From positions 62,001 to 126,000 of the forward strand of contig NZ_JAJOMB010000001.1 of the NCBI RefSeq assembly GCF_021129305.1: a DNA stretch of 64,000 nucleotides, in the 5' to 3' direction. The notes under the pieces are model-generated. The model was not told where the DNA came from. It ran no database searches and saw only the letters and a list, made by a program, of their open reading frames with translations. Shown here piece after piece: positions 45,501-53,387 of this stretch (position 1 is its first letter; every line of letters begins with the position of its first letter). This DNA is from Kineosporia babensis (GTDB lineage Bacteria > Actinomycetota > Actinomycetes > Actinomycetales > Kineosporiaceae). A program made the position numbers and the translations under genes.

Positions 45501-46097
45501 ATGGTGACGTTCGAGGTAGCTGGGCTTGCGGACCTGATCAGGGTTCGTGAGGGTCATTTCCGTTTCGAATCCGGGCATCATGGCACTCTGTGGCTCGATC
45601 TCGACTCGTTGTTTGTCCGTCCCTCGGTGGTGGCGCCCTTCGCCCGACAACTTGCGGAGCAGATCAGCGAGTACTCCGTGGATGTAGTCTGCGGGCCATG
45701 GAGCGGAGGGGCCTTTCTGGCCCAGATGATCGCCGAACAGTTGGACCTGGCGTTCGCCTATTCTCAGCCTGCTGAAGACCACCTGGGCACGGACCAGCTC
45801 TACGCGCGGCCATATTCGATTCCCACCGCGTTCGGGGCTCACCTTGCGGGCAAACGCGTCGCCGTCGTGGACGACGTCATCAATGCCGCGTCAGCGGCAA
45901 CTGCGACCATGGCGGCGCTCAGCGCCGTAAAGGCCCGCATCGTGGTCGTCGCCTCGCTGATGACGCTCGGGCAGGTCGGTCGGCAACGCATTACGGAACT
46001 TGGGCATGTGGTCGAAACGCTCCAATCTCGCGATCACACTATCTGGCCGTCGAACGAGTGCCCGCTCTGCGCCAGTCGTGTCCCCCTCGAATCTTGA
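45501..46097 (+). CDS. orotate-phosphoribosyltransferase-like protein
   Basis: 198 aa, ATG at 45501. PRPP-binding loop RVAVVDDVINAASA and the upstream GPWSGGAFLAQMIAEQL and FESGHHGTLWLDLD fit the type I phosphoribosyltransferase family near PyrE. The C-terminus ends with a small Cys pair (ECPLCASR), a common add-on of ComF-like and island-borne members. It transfers phosphoribose to an unknown base; the genomic setting in a defence island suggests a nucleotide-modifying role rather than UMP synthesis (inference). Confidence 0.8.
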   Translation: MVTFEVAGLADLIRVREGHFRFESGHHGTLWLDLDSLFVRPSVVAPFARQLAEQISEYSVDVVCGPWSGGAFLAQMIAEQLDLAFAYSQPAEDHLGTDQLYARPYSIPTAFGAHLAGKRVAVVDDVINAASAATATMAALSAVKARIVVVASLMTLGQVGRQRITELGHVVETLQSRDHTIWPSNECPLCASRVPLES

Positions 46098-46188
46098 AGA
46101 CTGCCCGAAGCCATAGGCACCCCTCCACAACACGGCGCTCACCGGTGTGCAGAGGAACCCGGACATCCGTGCATGCGAACTCGGACAT
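46039..46188 (-). CDS. possible short ORF with perfect ribosome-binding site
   Basis: 49 codons from ATG at 46188 on the minus strand, preceded by AAGGAGGTGTCG, the best Shine-Dalgarno in this stretch. It reads MSEFACTDVRVPLHTGERR and overlaps the 3' end of the phosphoribosyltransferase antiparallel. Could be the remaining 5' end of a gene truncated by rearrangement, or a spurious match. Confidence 0.3.
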   Translation of the reverse strand: MSEFACTDVRVPLHTGERRVVEGCLWLRAVFKIRGGHDWRRAGTRSTAR

Positions 46189-46329
46189 CGACACCTCCTT
46201 CACGTGATCAAACCAGACATTCAAGCTTCACGTCGGGGCCCTGCGGTGCGGCGTCGGTCGGTCTTCTTGACCATGGCCTGGGCCCAAGTCGAACTCTCCT
46301 CCCCCCACGTGCGTCGAGCATCGGGGTGC

Positions 46330-48050
46330 GGGACTGTCCGGGGAACGGCTCTGGCGCACAAACGGTGGTCGTAGCGCCCAGCAATATCTCAGTTGAGCAG
46401 GATGCGTTGCCGCAGTAGCGGAAACCCAGCTCTCCCGTACATCTGTCGTTTCAGGAGCTTGATCTTCGTGTTCGTGCCTTCGGTCGGACCGTTGCTGTAC
46501 TCCAGACTCAGGGCCGCCGTGACTGCGGCCTGGTCCTGGCGCATGCCGGTGACGAAGCTGCTCAGAGGAGGCTGTTCGAGCGCTTGTGCGGCGTCCATCC
46601 AACCGGCGAGCTTCTCGCCGGCCCGGTTCATCATCATGTGAGCGAACTGCTTGATCAGATTGGCGGATTCGTTCAGGTGGGGACACAGGTCCAGGACTTC
46701 ACTCAGACGCTCGGCATCGTGCTGAGCGAGATTCTCGGGCGCACTCATCAGCCAGGAGGTGACTTTTCGGGGACGGGCCGGCGCGTGTTCCAGATCGAGC
46801 CTGCCCTGGTTGATGTACCGGAACAGCAGATTCTGGCTGCCCGAGTATCCCTGGGCGCGGATCTCTCCCAGCAGATGCGTGATCGGCACCGAAGGCTCCT
46901 CGATCAGACGACGGCGCAGATAGTCGCGGTAAGGGCACACCAACGTCTGCCGGTAGCGTGGTGGGCGCTGCAGTTCCTCTGGCGTGGCCGCTCGCGCATA
47001 CCTTTTCACCGTGTTGAAGCCCCAGCCCAGCCTGCGCCGGCACTCCATCAGGCTCAGCCCTTGAGCCAAGAGATCATGGACCATCCGATGGCGGGCCGCA
47101 GTTCGCTCGTCAATCGCCCGGGCGTGCCACATCTCATGCCTCGGAGGCTCTTTGAGCGCCTTCCCGACGGTCGGACGCCAGCAAGGCGTGTGAGCGACAA
47201 CGACCTTCTCCACGGCCTCGCCCAGCCCGTGCCACAAGTGCCAGCGATCATTGACCTGAACCGCATCCGGTGCACCATCCCGAATGGCCTCAGCGTAAGC
47301 GTTAGAGCCGTCGCGACAGACGATCTCGACCCCAGGATGCGCCTTCAACCACGTGGCCAGGGTGCCCGAGAGCCGGTCGGGCAGGAGATCCAGCGGACGA
47401 TGCGTACCGGCGTCGATGATGATCGTCGCGTAACTGTGGCCCTTGCGGATCGCGACGTCATCCACCCCCAGCACGGCGGGGACCGCTTCTCCCGCGGCCT
47501 GGGCCTGCTCGAACGGCAGCGGCAGCCCCATCACCACCCGCAGCACGGTATCCCGCGAGACCTGCACACCCGCAGCCCCCAGAAGCCGGGAACCCGCACG
47601 CCCAGCGGCCAGAATCCCGAACCTGGCGATCATCGACGTGACCCGCTGCGTGCTCCGCGCCCACCGCCGAGTCAGAGAAGGGATCTGCTCCCGGAACGTC
47701 CTTCGACCACAAGCAGCCTCGACGCACACCAGCCTTCGAGAACGTAGCTCCAGCAGCACGTTTCTGCCTGCGATCGCCACATCCTTCAACCGGCGACGAC
47801 ACCAGCCATGAACCCGGCGCGAGAGAGAACCACACGAAGGGCACGGCGCCTCCGCCGCGGTGGAGACCAACTCGATCCGCAGCCCGTCCCCATCCTCGCA
47901 AACCCCTTCCACCGCGACGGGCACCCCGGGAAACAGCACCTCACCAAGATCAACAGCGCACTCAGATCAAGATCACATAGAACGCGATTCACCGGAAATC
48001 GGCTGCTTCGACCACCGTTTGTGCGCCAGAGCCGGATTCCGGACAGTCCC
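46330..48050. mobile_element. ISL3-family insertion sequence, 1721 bp
   Basis: Terminal inverted repeats of 42 bp at 46330-46371 and 48009-48050, beginning GGGACTGTCCGG, with 38 of 42 matching (differences cluster at positions 13-16). Between them a single minus-strand transposase. The 8-bp flanks (46322-46329 CGGGGTGC, 48051-48058 GTCCGGGT) do not match, so no target duplication remains. Confidence 0.93.
46389..47939 (-). CDS. ISL3-family transposase
   Basis: 516 aa. N-terminal zinc-finger half (CPSCGSLSRRVHGW...CVEAACGRRTF), HTH and catalytic core with acidic residues in LGVDDVAIRKGHSYATIIID and CRDGSNAYAEAIRDGAPDAVQVNDRWHLW, and the late EYSNGPTEGTNTKIKLLKRQMYG typical of ISL3/transposase 12. 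Full length within intact inverted repeats, so probably active. Start taken at 47939. Confidence 0.95.
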   Translation of the reverse strand: MLFPGVPVAVEGVCEDGDGLRIELVSTAAEAPCPSCGSLSRRVHGWCRRRLKDVAIAGRNVLLELRSRRLVCVEAACGRRTFREQIPSLTRRWARSTQRVTSMIARFGILAAGRAGSRLLGAAGVQVSRDTVLRVVMGLPLPFEQAQAAGEAVPAVLGVDDVAIRKGHSYATIIIDAGTHRPLDLLPDRLSGTLATWLKAHPGVEIVCRDGSNAYAEAIRDGAPDAVQVNDRWHLWHGLGEAVEKVVVAHTPCWRPTVGKALKEPPRHEMWHARAIDERTAARHRMVHDLLAQGLSLMECRRRLGWGFNTVKRYARAATPEELQRPPRYRQTLVCPYRDYLRRRLIEEPSVPITHLLGEIRAQGYSGSQNLLFRYINQGRLDLEHAPARPRKVTSWLMSAPENLAQHDAERLSEVLDLCPHLNESANLIKQFAHMMMNRAGEKLAGWMDAAQALEQPPLSSFVTGMRQDQAAVTAALSLEYSNGPTEGTNTKIKLLKRQMYGRAGFPLLRQRILLN

Positions 48051-48212
48051 GTCCGGGTGCAGCCCGTGCTTACCCGTGCTGCAATCCGTGCCGCTTACAT
48101 GTACGGGCGTGACGCGGCGCTGAATGAGGGACCGGAATCCTCCGAGACCCCCGACTTCGATGCCTTCTTGCCGATCCTGTCGGCGTGGGTCGCCGGGGAG
48201 CTCGATGGGTGA
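48051..48212 (+). pseudogene. 3' remnant beside the ISL3 element
   Basis: An open frame continues from the right inverted repeat into VLTRAAIRAAYMYGRDAALNEG and stops after ILSAWVAGELDG at 48212. No start with a ribosome site is evident and no matching 5' part was found left of the IS; it may be the tail of a gene interrupted by the insertion. The next 190 bp carry no gene that I can support. Confidence 0.3.
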
Positions 48213-48405
48213 CGGCTCCGTCCAACATCACTCCACAGCGTCCTGCGGGAGGCATGTACTGATCTACGACGTTCTGCCGCCCGGTGGCGAACGCCTCACG
48301 ATCCGATGAGCAGTTCGTTGGGGATGAGCCAGGGCAAGGGCACCGACTCTCCGTTCAGGCCGTGGTCGGGGCCGGGCGGCGCGATGACTAAGGCTGGGAA
48401 ATGGC

Positions 48406-49467
48406 CTACCGCCCGGCGGGTTGATCGTCGGATGTGGACTTCTGCTGGGTGAGTGAGAGGGGAACTATTTGGCCATCCAGCAGCTTCGTGATCTTCGGCC
48501 CGTGGTTCTCTGCCTCCGTGATGATCGAGGTGGGCCGCTTCAAACAGAGGGTGTCGTAGAGCTTTAACCGCGAGAGGGCGAGCATGGCCGAGAAGCAGGT
48601 CGCGAACTGACCGGCAGCCTCGATCGCGCCCAAGTAGGCCAGCCACGAGAAGGCGAGAGGGGCGAGGGCCAGCAGAATCCAGAAGCCGTCGTCCGCCAGT
48701 AGCACCAGTGTGGCGAGGCAGGCCAGAGCGCCTACGGCACAAAGATTGACGCTCAGGTCGAGCATCTCCCGCGCATCCGAGACCTGGGCCTGCTGGCGCT
48801 CCTCGCAGACCATGGCCAGGTGCGGCGCGACGGTGATGGCATCCAGCCCGTACGGGCGCCCGGACGAGTCCTCCATCCGGCGCAGGGCGTTCCCAAGGCG
48901 AGTGGGCAGCACTCGCCGAGCGCTGGTGGGATACCCGGCGATCGCGGCGGTGGCGGCAGCGTCCTCGAGATAGGGTTGCAGATAGCGGTCCCCACGCCGC
49001 TTGTTCAACCGTCGTTCTCCCGCCCCCCGGACTCCGTCGATGGCGATCAACTGCGTTCGCTCAACCGGGTCCGGCTTGGTCCAAGCCTTCTCGCGATCGC
49101 CCCGCCAGGTGTTCAGGCCGAAAAGCCAGCAACGATGAACTCTGGTGAAGTGCTCGGTGACGCGGATCGCGAGCGTTCCGTGACCCCAGTAGCCTTCCAA
49201 GAGCTGAGTGAAGCGAAAAGTCAGGGGCAGCAGGCAGACACCGGTCGCAATCGATGCGGAGACCACCCAGCCCAGACCGGAGAGCCCAAGCGAGCCCAGG
49301 GCCGCGAGACCAGTGGAAGCCTGGAAAGGGCCGCACAGGGCGCCTGCTGTGAGAAGACCCGTTAGATAGACCACCAGGAGGGTCGCCGGAATCAGGGCGG
49401 CTACGCTGAAGTAGCGCCCGATCGAGCTACCCGCGCTCAGGGCGGCATCCAGCGGAGACCCGGCCAC
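48406..49467 (-). CDS. island membrane protein of unknown function
   Basis: 353 aa. Hydrophobic helices at about residues 20-45, 55-80, 235-255 and 258-285, with a large soluble domain between the pairs (DRYLQPYLEDAAATAAIAGYP, RRVLPTRLGNALRRMEDSSG, YGLDAITVAPHLAMVCEERQ). The 2+2 helix layout with a central cytosolic domain is seen in several uncharacterised actinobacterial membrane proteins. No named family recognised. ATG at 49467. Confidence 0.72.
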   Translation of the reverse strand: MAGSPLDAALSAGSSIGRYFSVAALIPATLLVVYLTGLLTAGALCGPFQASTGLAALGSLGLSGLGWVVSASIATGVCLLPLTFRFTQLLEGYWGHGTLAIRVTEHFTRVHRCWLFGLNTWRGDREKAWTKPDPVERTQLIAIDGVRGAGERRLNKRRGDRYLQPYLEDAAATAAIAGYPTSARRVLPTRLGNALRRMEDSSGRPYGLDAITVAPHLAMVCEERQQAQVSDAREMLDLSVNLCAVGALACLATLVLLADDGFWILLALAPLAFSWLAYLGAIEAAGQFATCFSAMLALSRLKLYDTLCLKRPTSIITEAENHGPKITKLLDGQIVPLSLTQQKSTSDDQPAGR

Positions 49468-49518
49468 AAGCCAATTGTGAGCTAATCGGGGAACGAAAAT
49501 GGGTGGTTCACAACGCGA

Positions 49519-49872
49519 TCAGGGGTTCGGTGGAGGCGGCGGACTGTACGTGTAGTCCCGGTTGAGGGTCCACTTGTGCTTTTCCGGCCCTTCGCACTGC
49601 AGAGGGTTCGGCTGATCCCCGTCAAGATCGAATGCGCTCTCGCAAATCTGTGCGTGTCCTGCGCATCCCTTACCGTGGCTGTACAGCGCCTCTTCACATG
49701 GACAATCGGTGGAGTGCGCCCCGCATGGATCCATGGGCGCCCGGCACAGACTTCCTGCCTGGAGATGTCGCCTACCCGGGAGACCCGGGCCGGGTTGCAG
49801 AACCCCCTGCAGACACATCAACTGCAGAGCCACACGTAACGACTGTCTCAGACCTCGGATCACATTGATCAC
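49519..49872 (-). CDS. doubtful small cysteine-rich protein
   Basis: 117 codons, GTG start without a clear Shine-Dalgarno. N-terminus mildly hydrophobic, six or more cysteines (TDCPCEEALYSHGKGCAGHA), ending in PPPPPNP. Plausible exported peptide, but base composition gives little support. The surrounding 49468-49969 has no other candidate. Confidence 0.3.
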   Translation of the reverse strand: MINVIRGLRQSLRVALQLMCLQGVLQPGPGLPGRRHLQAGSLCRAPMDPCGAHSTDCPCEEALYSHGKGCAGHAQICESAFDLDGDQPNPLQCEGPEKHKWTLNRDYTYSPPPPPNP

Positions 49873-49969
49873 CCCGCCTGACCTTCGGTTTCCTCACTCC
49901 CGACCTTGACCGCGACAGACCCGCCCGCTTCTCAGACCAGGCTCAGCTCTTGCCCTACAGTCGAACGCC

Positions 49970-50491
49970 ATGGCAGAGGTTGAACGGCCACCACCTCGGG
50001 TCGGCCTGGGCCGCTGGGTCCTCTTCGCCGTCGTCATGTTCATGGCCAGCGCGATCACCGCGTCCCTCATGCTGCAAGTCCGCCCATCCACGGATCCCTG
50101 TGATCTGAAACGGGTTCCGCTGATCCTGGACGGCTGCGACCTCACCCGGGAACAGGCGGCCCTTAGCACCACCGACCTGCGCGGGGCCTTCCTGCGCGGA
50201 GCCACCCTGGACGGGATCAACCTTGACAACCGGGATCTGCGCGGCGCCCACCTCGAGGGCGCATCGCTGCGAGCGGTTTCATTGAGCGGAGCGAAGCTCA
50301 CCGGATCCTGGCTTTCCGGGGTGGACCTGACCGGCGGCACCCTGACCCGGGCCTGCCTGCGCGCAAGCCGCCTGGAGTGGGCCGACCTGACCGACGTCAA
50401 GCTCGACGGGGCCGACCTGACCGGGGCCGATCTGGTGGGCGCTCAAGGGGTGAAAGGTCTCCTGCCCAAGCCCGGGCCAGGGTGCGGTTAG
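49970..50491 (+). CDS. pentapeptide-repeat protein with N-terminal membrane anchor
   Basis: 173 aa. Transmembrane helix at ~15-36 (WVLFAVVMFMASAITASLML). From ~residue 65 to 160 about 18 A(D/N)LxG-type pentapeptides (TDLRGAFLRGATLDGINLD, ADLTGADLVGA) form a right-handed beta-helix. The repeat domain lies outside the cytoplasm by the positive-inside rule. Function unknown; DNA-mimic pentapeptide proteins are cytosolic, so that role is unlikely here. Confidence 0.85.
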   Translation: MAEVERPPPRVGLGRWVLFAVVMFMASAITASLMLQVRPSTDPCDLKRVPLILDGCDLTREQAALSTTDLRGAFLRGATLDGINLDNRDLRGAHLEGASLRAVSLSGAKLTGSWLSGVDLTGGTLTRACLRASRLEWADLTDVKLDGADLTGADLVGAQGVKGLLPKPGPGCG

Positions 50492-50701
50492 GCGGGCTGG
50501 CCCACCTGTAAGAGCTCCTGCACAATCCGGCAGACGTCACCCGCTCCCGCGCGGCGGCATCCCGTCGGCGCGCATGAAACAGGCAGCGCACCGGGAATGG
50601 CCAGCTTGTGGATCATCACAGATGGCTCGCCCCGACTCCATCCCAGGCGCGGAGACTGCTCTGGGCTGAAGCGCGACTTCACCGGGATCTACGATTGCGA
50701 T

Positions 50702-50983
50702 ATGTCGCTCCGCTGGACCCGCGCTGAACAGCAGGTTCGCTCCCTCGACCGCCTCGTCGATGCCTTCGGGCTAGACGAGACCCATGACTGGTTGATCACC
50801 ATCACCGCCGAGCAGGTTGCCTGCACGCTGGAAGGCGAACCGCGTCTCGCTCTGGACGCTGACCTCGCAATCGAGGGCGCCAGGATTCAGTACGAAACCT
50901 GGCCTAACCGGTCGGTCGGGGCTTGGCGCATCGAGATGAAGCCTGGCGGCACGAACTTCTACCCGGCGACAGCCGGACTCTAG
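50702..50983 (+). CDS. small protein preceding the ADP-ribosyltransferase-like gene (candidate antitoxin)
   Basis: 93 aa from ATG at 50702. Soluble, with MSLRWTRAEQQVRSLDRLVDAF, DWLITITAEQVACTLEGEPRLALD and SVGAWRIEMKPGG. No known family. Seven bases separate it from the next gene, so they are one transcript. Its size, position and lack of catalytic residues are what one expects of an immunity or antitoxin partner, but this is inference. The stretch 50492-50701 shows no gene. Confidence 0.5.
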   Translation: MSLRWTRAEQQVRSLDRLVDAFGLDETHDWLITITAEQVACTLEGEPRLALDADLAIEGARIQYETWPNRSVGAWRIEMKPGGTNFYPATAGL

Positions 50984-50990
50984 GGGCGTC

Positions 50991-51281
50991 ATGAACCTCT
51001 ATCACCGCACTACCCTGGCCGGCCGTTCGGGCATCGAGAAGGAAGGGTTCCGGCATCGGGACCCAGAAAATGGTGGCCCGGCTTGGGGCAGCGAGTACCG
51101 AGACGTGTTTTGGTTCGCAAGGAGCAAAGAGATTGCCCGAGAGCGGACCGGTTGGAGCGGCGCTTGGGTAATCGTCACTGTCCCCGATGACACCCCTGCT
51201 GACCCGGACAACGCCGACCTGTTCGGGCTGAGCAAGGAGCTGGTGAACTCGCTCGAGCACCGGTTCGAGGACGGTGACTAG
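50991..51281 (+). CDS. small ADP-ribosyltransferase-like protein (candidate toxin)
   Basis: 96 aa. The opening LYHRTTLAGRSGIEKEGFRH resembles the NAD-binding start (H-x-T, then 'I...GF') of small ART-fold proteins, and VFWFARSKEIARER followed by GAWVIVTVPDD fits the second strand pair. There is no transmembrane helix. Together with the preceding small gene this looks like a toxin/antitoxin or immunity module in the island. The fold is a guess from pattern only. Confidence 0.5.
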   Translation: MNLYHRTTLAGRSGIEKEGFRHRDPENGGPAWGSEYRDVFWFARSKEIARERTGWSGAWVIVTVPDDTPADPDNADLFGLSKELVNSLEHRFEDGD

Positions 51282-51673
51282 CGCGAGGGCGTCTGGACGC
51301 CACGATGGCCTCGAGACCGCGGCGGCGGGGCCATGTTTTTGTTTGCTGCTGGTCGGCGCGCTGACCCACACCGCTTGATGGACGGCTCACCACCTGCAAC
51401 AGGATCCCTCCCGCTGGCCGAAGGGCAGCCGGTCTTGCCCGCGTGCGCCTAGCGTCTTGCTGGTTGGTTCGGGACGAGGTTGCGTGGCATGGGCGTCAGC
51501 TCACGTGGTCAGGCCGCCTGAGCGCCCAGCCCACCTAGAGACTTCCGCTCCGAAAATAGTCCGTGGGTTGATCGTGGGGCCGCCCCATAGGAGCATTTGA
51601 GAGGTGCCGCGATAGGTACCGGTTCAGGTTGGGCCCAAACAGGGATCTGGTGCCCTGAAAGGAGGTTGAGCTC
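51282..51673. other. intergenic stretch without genes
   Basis: 392 bp between the ART-like gene and the sigma-like gene. No open frame with a ribosome site. AGGAGG at 51660-51665 belongs to the next gene. Nothing else stands out beyond GGTTGGTTCGG at 51460, a faint echo of the island repeat core. Confidence 0.5.
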
Positions 51674-52579
51674 GTGCGTGAAGCTAACCAGCAGCAGGGC
51701 GTGTCGAGGAGTGGCTTCACGTCGACGAGCGCCTCGCCCTCCAGGCCGGCATCGCAGGCCCAGGGGGAGGCATCCCGAGCCGATGACGCCGCACTCTTAA
51801 CTCGGATCAACCTGGCTCACGTCGAGCGGCAAACCGCGGCACGGGTTCAGGCGACGAGGCTCGAGAGGGCATCCGGTGGCGAAGCGGACGTCTCGGATTG
51901 GGCATTCCGGCCGTGCCCGGAGTACGAGGTCCTCGCCCAGCGTCTCTACCGGTACGCAGTTCCGGTACTGAAGAGCATGCTTCGGACAGGAAGGATCCGG
52001 CAGGCGCTTGCTGACCGGGGGTTGCCCTCCGGAGGGCTGACAGCAACGGACACCATCCGTCTTCATTCCTCGATGGAAGCCCGAGATGCGCTGGCGATTG
52101 GGCTGATCATCGCGGGCGAGCACCTCTTCCGGACCCGGGTCATCCCCGAGAGCAAGTGGAAGGCCGACGGCGGGGCGAGCTTGGAGACGTTCTTCCTGAC
52201 CGGGTGTCTCATGCGGTTCAGCGACACCGTCAGCAAATGGCGGAGCGAGCATCCTGCCTGGTCAGTCTGCGTTAGTGATGACGAGCTTGCTGCTTTAGTT
52301 CGTGATGTCGAGCCTGATCCAGCACAGCAGATCGCCGACCGGGGGTTGCTCCAGCAGATCGAACGGTTCGCATCGCCGACTGTGCGGCAGATTCTGCAAC
52401 TCCTGGGGCACGGTCTGTCGGCAACTGAGATCTCCGACCAGCTCGGCATGAGTCCACGGGCGATTGAGGGACAGCTCTACCGGTTTCGTTCTTCGCTCCG
52501 CGCCGAGCACCGACGCGGCCGGTTGGACCTGCCAGATGCTTGGACTGCGGAACGACGTCCGAAGAGGGACGCGGCATGA
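51674..52579 (+). CDS. sigma-70-like regulator with helix-turn-helix region 4
   Basis: 301 aa from GTG at 51674, eight bases after AGGAGG. The middle (DALAIGLIIAGEHLF, GASLETFFLTGCLMRFSDTVSKW) fits a sigma region 2-like core, and the C-terminus carries an HTH (RQILQLLGHGLSATEISDQLG, MSPRAIEGQLYRFR). Typical of sigma-like proteins on actinobacterial plasmids and islands. Its stop overlaps the next gene (ATGA). Confidence 0.75.
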   Translation: MREANQQQGVSRSGFTSTSASPSRPASQAQGEASRADDAALLTRINLAHVERQTAARVQATRLERASGGEADVSDWAFRPCPEYEVLAQRLYRYAVPVLKSMLRTGRIRQALADRGLPSGGLTATDTIRLHSSMEARDALAIGLIIAGEHLFRTRVIPESKWKADGGASLETFFLTGCLMRFSDTVSKWRSEHPAWSVCVSDDELAALVRDVEPDPAQQIADRGLLQQIERFASPTVRQILQLLGHGLSATEISDQLGMSPRAIEGQLYRFRSSLRAEHRRGRLDLPDAWTAERRPKRDAA

Positions 52580-52848
52580 AGATCGGGAGTATTACCGCGT
52601 TCGGTTCTAGCGCTGCGGCCGCAGTCGGAGGCGCGCCCGCGTACGTGCTAGTGATCTTGCTGATGGTCGGCGCTGTCACGGCGCTTCTACAGCAAGTCTT
52701 TCCCCAAGAGTCCGCCGATCGACTCCAGGTGTGGAAGCTGCTCATCGAAAAGCATTGGAGTGTCCCTAGCCGTCGGCCAGTCCGGTCGCGACGCAGCCAA
52801 GGGAGGCGCCGTAAGCATCGCGATCAGGGTGGTGGCGACCAGCAGTAG
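52576..52848 (+). CDS. small single-TM peptide coupled to the sigma-like gene
   Basis: 90 aa. ATG overlaps the preceding stop by ATGA. One transmembrane helix (APAYVLVILLMVGAVTALLQQVF) followed by a strongly basic tail (SRRPVRSRRSQGRRRKH). Position beside a sigma-like gene suggests a regulator or membrane sensor, but there is no anti-sigma motif. Confidence 0.55.
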   Translation: MKIGSITAFGSSAAAAVGGAPAYVLVILLMVGAVTALLQQVFPQESADRLQVWKLLIEKHWSVPSRRPVRSRRSQGRRRKHRDQGGGDQQ

Positions 52849-53040
52849 CCAGCCCCTGTTTCGGCTTGAACGGTGCCCTTACGTGCATGCGGAAGCCCAA
52901 GCGTGATCACGGCGGGTCACGAAGCCAGCGGGAAGCCTGGGGCGCGTCTGACTCGCTCGGGCCCATCGCGACGGCCTGGTTGGGGCTGAGACCGGGCAAC
53001 CCTTCCCATACCCTTCCCAGAACGGGCCGGAAAGTGGTGA

Positions 53041-53072
53041 ACCTGCGGATACGTTCAGTCGTATCCGCAGGT
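53041..53072. terminator. perfect 12-bp hairpin between the island and tRNA-Lys
   Basis: ACCTGCGGATAC (53041-53052) and GTATCCGCAGGT (53061-53072) around an 8-nt loop, ten bases beyond the 3' end of the tRNA on its transcription side. No T-tract; could terminate the tRNA transcript or be a recombinase site. Confidence 0.5.
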
Positions 53073-53080
53073 CACACGGT

Positions 53081-53125
53081 GTGGGCCCCCGGGGGATCGA
53101 ACCCCGAACCCGCGGATTAAAAGTC
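53081..53125. repeat. right attachment-site copy inside tRNA-Lys
   Basis: Perfect 45-bp partner of 31488-31532, from the anticodon loop of tRNA-Lys to one base past its discriminator. Confidence 0.92.
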
Positions 53126-53154
53126 CGCTGCTCTGCCGATTGAGCTAGAGGCCC
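53082..53154 (-). tRNA. tRNA-Lys (anticodon UUU)
   Basis: 73 nt, intact cloverleaf: 7-bp acceptor (GGGCCTC/GGGGCCC), D-arm GCTC...GAGC, anticodon stem GCGGA/TCCGC with loop CTTTTAA, T-arm CGGGG-TTCGATC-CCCCG, discriminator A. No encoded CCA. It is the integration target of the island: its 3' 45 bp recur at 31488-31532. Confidence 0.97.
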
Positions 53155-53387
53155 ACGGGACGACGACGCCCCGCTCCCCAGGCTAGGGGAGACGGGACCG
53201 GTCGGCAGCCGACCGGAGCGCAATCCCACCCACAGATTACCGTGCGGTACTCCGAATGGTTGGACTACCCGTCGGTCGGATGCCTCATCGGGGCCAAAAG
53301 GTGACCGGTCGGGCTAGCGGATGGTGATCCGGATCCACGGTGGGCAAGGACTTCGTCACGCAGCGGACGCAATTAGTGTGCCGTAGA

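Larger units (their letters stand above)
31488..53125. mobile_element. genomic island integrated into tRNA-Lys(UUU), ~21.6 kb
   Basis: Bounded by perfect 45-bp direct repeats of tRNA sequence (31488-31532 and 53081-53125). The intact tRNA is at the right edge, so integration preserved the gene. Internal GC is visibly lower, especially 33.3-44.5 kb. Contents: an unknown protein, DNA methyltransferase, drmE-like/drmA/drmB/drmC, LprI-like protein, phosphoribosyltransferase, an ISL3 insertion sequence, membrane and pentapeptide-repeat proteins, a toxin-like pair, a sigma-like gene and a one-TM peptide. I find no tyrosine or serine integrase, so the island is non-autonomous, decayed, or mobilised in trans. 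Confidence 0.88.

Noticed and set aside
52866-53120. Short plus-strand open frame running into tRNA-Lys
   Set aside because: No family match and overlaps the tRNA and a hairpin; best read as non-coding.
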